Positions 61,408 to 64,000 of a DNA stretch of 64,000 nt are shown piece by piece. Under the pieces are notes generated by a model. That model worked only from the letters and a program-made list of their open reading frames with translations. It did not search any database and was not told the DNA's origin. Within the stretch, counting starts at the first letter, position 1. The number at the start of each line of letters is the position of its first letter. The stretch is from Rhizobium johnstonii 3841 (GTDB lineage: Bacteria > Pseudomonadota > Alphaproteobacteria > Rhizobiales > Rhizobiaceae), in NCBI RefSeq assembly GCF_000009265.1, contig NC_008380.1, forward strand, positions 3,663,501 through 3,727,500, read 5' to 3'. A program made the translations under genes and the position numbers.

Positions 61408-62415
61408 ATGTCCCACGAAACACAAAAAGACACCCTTCTCGAACTCAAAGACTACTCGATCACCTTCAAAACGCCGGATGGAGAGGTGAAGGCGGTCTCT
61501 AACATGAACCTGACGGTCAAGCGCGGCGAACGCATCGCCATCGTTGGCGAGTCCGGTTCCGGCAAGAGCCAGACCTTCCTCGGTATCATGGGCCTGCTCG
61601 CCAAGAACGGCAAAACGACGGGACAGGCGCTGCTCGAAGGCAAGGACGTGCTTTCGCTGAAGCCGCGCGAGCTCGACCAGATCCGCGGCAAGGACATGGC
61701 CATGGTCTTCCAGGACCCGATGACCGCCCTCAATCCCTCGCTGAAGATCTCCCGGCAACTGACGGAACAGCTCGAGGTGCACGGCGGGCTGACGGCACGC
61801 GCCGCATCCGCCGCCGCGCTCGACATGCTCAAACGCGTCGGCATCCCCGACCCGACGCGGCGCTTCCATCTCTACCCCCACGAGCTTTCCGGCGGCATGC
61901 GCCAGCGCATCGTCATCGCCATGGCGCTGCTCACCCGGCCGAAACTGTTGATCGCCGACGAACCGACGACGGCACTCGACGTCACCATCCAGGCGCAGAT
62001 CCTCGATCTTTTCAATGATCTGACGGCGGAGATGAACACGGCGCTGATCATGATCACCCACGATCTCGGCGTCGTCGCCGGCCTCGCCGACCGTGTCGCC
62101 GTCATGTATGCCGGCCGCATCGTCGAGGAGGCGCCGGTCGATGAGCTCTTCGACAATCCGGCCCATCCCTATACCGCAGCGCTGCATGCCTCGATCCCGC
62201 GGCCGGACCAGGATGTCGACGACCTCGTCGTCATCCCTGGGCGTCCGCCGAACCTGCAGCACCTGCCGAAGGGCTGCAATTTCTCGCCGCGCTGTTCCCA
62301 GGTCCAGGACGATTGCATCGACCGCCCGCCATTGCTCGAAGTGCTGGCGCTGCATCACTGCGCCGCATGCTACCACCCCTTCCCGCGTCGCGAGGAACTG
62401 CTGAACCATGGCTGA
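61408..62415 (+). CDS. oppD: Oligopeptide ABC transporter ATP-binding protein OppD
   Basis: A 335-residue ATPase. Walker A is GESGSGKSQ (about 47-55), the signature is LSGGMRQRIVIAMAL, Walker B is LLIADEPTTALD, and the C-terminal oligo_HPY region has PGRPPNLQHLPKGCNFSPRC with the cysteine-rich motif of the family. It overlaps oppF by 8 bp. Confidence 0.95.
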   Translation: MSHETQKDTLLELKDYSITFKTPDGEVKAVSNMNLTVKRGERIAIVGESGSGKSQTFLGIMGLLAKNGKTTGQALLEGKDVLSLKPRELDQIRGKDMAMVFQDPMTALNPSLKISRQLTEQLEVHGGLTARAASAAALDMLKRVGIPDPTRRFHLYPHELSGGMRQRIVIAMALLTRPKLLIADEPTTALDVTIQAQILDLFNDLTAEMNTALIMITHDLGVVAGLADRVAVMYAGRIVEEAPVDELFDNPAHPYTAALHASIPRPDQDVDDLVVIPGRPPNLQHLPKGCNFSPRCSQVQDDCIDRPPLLEVLALHHCAACYHPFPRREELLNHG

Positions 62416-63394
62416 ACGATCGCTTCTGAGGGTCGAGAACCTGACGACCCAATTCGAACTGCCGGCAAAAGGCCTCTTTAAGGCGCCGATCTTCCTCACC
62501 GCCGTCAACAATGTCAGCTTCGACCTCAGCGAAGGCCGCACGCTCGGCATCGTCGGCGAATCCGGCTGCGGCAAGTCGACGCTCGGCCGCTCTATCCTGC
62601 GGCTGTTGAAATCGCAGAAGGGCCGCATCCTCTGGCAGGGCCGCAACCTGCTCGACCTGTCGGATGAGGAAATGCGCGCCGCCCGCCGCGACATGCAGAT
62701 CATCTTCCAGGATCCGATCGCCTCGCTCGATCCGCGCATGACGGTCGGCGACATCATCGCCGAGCCGCTCACCGTCTTCGAGCCTAAGCTATCGAGGGCC
62801 GAGCGCACCGAACGCGTCCGCGAGATCATGACCGCCGTCGGCCTGGTGCCGGAGATGATCAACCGCTATCCGCACGAATTCTCCGGCGGCCAGGCGCAAC
62901 GCATCGGCATTGCCCGCGCGGTCATCACCAAGCCGAAGCTCATCATCTGCGACGAGCCGGTTTCGGCCCTCGACGTCTCGATCCAGGGCCAGGTGATCAC
63001 GCTTCTGCGCAAGCTGCGCAAGGAATTCGGCCTGACGCTGATCTTCATCAGCCACGACCTCTCCGTCGTGCGCCTGATCTCCGACGATGTGCTGGTGCTC
63101 TATCTCGGCAGGGTGGTGGAAGCAGGCGATTGCGCCACCGTCTTCGATCATCCCGCCCATCCCTATACGCAGGCGCTCTTTTCCGCCGCGCCGATCCCGG
63201 ATCCGAAGCTTGCGCGCCTGCGCACCCGCATTCGCCTGCAGGGTGACCCGCCTTCGCCGCTTAACCCGCCGAAAGGCTGCGTCTTCTCACCGCGCTGCTG
63301 GAAGGCGACCGACATCTGTCGCACCGAAATGCCGCCGACCGAGGAGGTCCGCCCCGGCCAGAAGGCTGCCTGTTATCATATGGACAGGCCATGA
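62408..63394 (+). CDS. oppF: Oligopeptide ABC transporter ATP-binding protein OppF
   Basis: A 328-residue ATPase paired with OppD. Walker A is GESGCGKSTLGRSIL (about 53-67), the signature is FSGGQAQRIGIARAV, Walker B is LIICDEPVSALD, and SHDLSVVR is the switch. It ends with an oligo_HPY domain (SPLNPPKGCVFSPRC). It is the last gene of the operon, and RIME copy D follows 118 bp downstream. Confidence 0.95.
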   Translation: MAERSLLRVENLTTQFELPAKGLFKAPIFLTAVNNVSFDLSEGRTLGIVGESGCGKSTLGRSILRLLKSQKGRILWQGRNLLDLSDEEMRAARRDMQIIFQDPIASLDPRMTVGDIIAEPLTVFEPKLSRAERTERVREIMTAVGLVPEMINRYPHEFSGGQAQRIGIARAVITKPKLIICDEPVSALDVSIQGQVITLLRKLRKEFGLTLIFISHDLSVVRLISDDVLVLYLGRVVEAGDCATVFDHPAHPYTQALFSAAPIPDPKLARLRTRIRLQGDPPSPLNPPKGCVFSPRCWKATDICRTEMPPTEEVRPGQKAACYHMDRP

Positions 63395-63511
63395 GCGGAA
63401 CGAAGGCCGCGCAAGCGGCGTTCACCTCGCCCGTGAAAGTGAGGGTTCCGTCTTCCTTATTATCGGCGCTTGCCACCTTCATGCTCTCCGCGTATCAGCG
63501 AATGAGGACCA

Positions 63512-63610
63512 GCGCATAACCCCGAAATCGGATTTGATTTTCGGGGTTATGCGCCAATTCAAAGTGATAGAGCGTCCTTAGCGCATCCTGTTGGACGCGC
63601 GGCGCTCTAG
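63512..63610 (-). repeat. RIME-type intergenic mosaic repeat, copy D
   Basis: The first palindrome GCGCATAACCCCGAAAATC.. / ..ATTTTCGGGGTTATGCGC flanks AAT..AAGTGATAGAGCGTCCTTAGCGC, a diverged copy of the shared RIME module seen in A, B and C. It lies between oppF and kdgK on the same strand, just upstream of the kdgK start. Confidence 0.72.
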
Positions 63611-63625
63611 TGCCGGGAGGACAAG

Positions 63626-64000
63626 GTGAGCAGACGGTTTCTATCGATCGGTGAATGCATGGTGGAACTCTCGCAGGCAGGCGATGGTCTGCTGCGCAAA
63701 GGCTTCGCCGGCGATACCTTCAACACCGCCTGGTATGTCCGCGCCTGCCTTGGCCCCGACTGGTCGGTCGACTACTTCACCGCCCTCGGTGACGACGCTA
63801 TGTCGGACGAAATGGTGGCCTTTATCGACAAGGCAGGCATCGGCACCAGCCTCATTCGCCGCATCAGGGGCAGGACGCCGGGCCTCTACATGATCAACCT
63901 GAAGGACGGCGAACGCTCCTTCAGCTACTGGCGCGACAGCGCCGCCGCCCGCAGCCTGGCTGCCGATCCCGACCGCCTGCGCGAGGCGGTGGAGAGCGCT
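63626..64000 (+). CDS. kdgK: 2-dehydro-3-deoxygluconokinase, N-terminal part (cut by window end)
   Basis: The window ends inside this PfkB-family sugar kinase; 125 codons are visible. The frame opens GTG AGC AGA CGG, preceded by GGGAGGACAAG. It reads LSIGECMVELSQAGDG, then FAGDTFNTAWYVRACLG and YFTALGDDAMSDEMVAFI, ending at the edge. The GECMVE and AGDTFNTA patterns fit KDG kinases, which act after pectin or glucuronate breakdown. The substrate call is moderate because the C-terminal ATP site lies outside. Confidence 0.78.
   Translation, partial: MSRRFLSIGECMVELSQAGDGLLRKGFAGDTFNTAWYVRACLGPDWSVDYFTALGDDAMSDEMVAFIDKAGIGTSLIRRIRGRTPGLYMINLKDGERSFSYWRDSAAARSLAADPDRLREAVESA

Noticed and set aside
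1..64000. CRISPR array, transposase or phage genes
   Set aside because: No regularly spaced repeats, no transposase or integrase motifs, and no tRNA or rRNA were seen. The repeats found are short RIME-type elements without coding capacity.

Overview
The window is a GC-rich chromosomal segment of an alphaproteobacterium of the Rhizobiales, most likely a Rhizobium of the R. etli / R. leguminosarum group. The grounds are the gene families (choXWV, fused trpE(G), long leuA, aglA, a NolR-like regulator), four intergenic repeats of the RIME type known from rhizobia, a TGA-N9-TCA box of the RirA type, and a trpL attenuator with the rhizobial layout. I see no tRNA or rRNA gene, transposase, phage gene or CRISPR array. 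This is core chromosome with a few accessory spots: a toxin-antitoxin pair, a putA remnant and the repeats.

Layout. 0.3-4.7 kb: trmL, a Na/Pi cotransporter, hemF and small proteins. 4.7-7.2 kb (minus): DUF1285, Nudix and cca in an operon with 4-bp overlaps. 7.3-14.2 kb (plus): moxR, DUF58, DUF4159 and a large membrane protein, a tightly coupled operon. 14.2-21.7 kb: two GNAT acetyltransferases, a glutathionyl-hydroquinone reductase, Nudix, metallophosphoesterase, TPR protein, ECF sigma and anti-sigma, and a quinone oxidoreductase divergent from an HxlR regulator. 21.8-32.1 kb (mostly minus): leuA with its leader peptide, benE, clpP, DUF2076, queF, a CDF transporter, DUF2161, and trpE(G) with trpL. 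32.2-44.3 kb: a TonB-dependent heme receptor with an iron box, extensin-like protein, fhs, a duplicated ClpP-like secreted protein, a putA remnant, LuxR and PAS proteins, DUF2333 and a coiled-coil protein. 44.3-53.7 kb: tdk, choXWV with a HugZ-like gene, a NolR-like regulator, an omega-aminotransferase, HD-GYP and a LivK-type binding protein. 53.8-64 kb: ade, a toxin-antitoxin pair, aglA, oppABCDF and the start of kdgK.

How the genes work together. The window is rich in nutrient uptake (choline, oligopeptides, branched-chain or related amino acids, heme, phosphate, benzoate, alpha-glucosides) and in attenuation-type control of amino-acid synthesis. The most interesting point is that leuA and trpE(G) each have an apparently leaderless leader peptide. 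Both have a 17-bp promoter spacer and a -10 hexamer exactly 7 nt before the ATG. Other points are a HxlR reading frame that ends inside a RIME element, a toxin gene running 146 bp into aglA on the opposite strand, a secreted protein with two ClpP-like domains of which only the first keeps the putative catalytic His, and an 11-codon ORF bridging choV and the hugZ-like gene.
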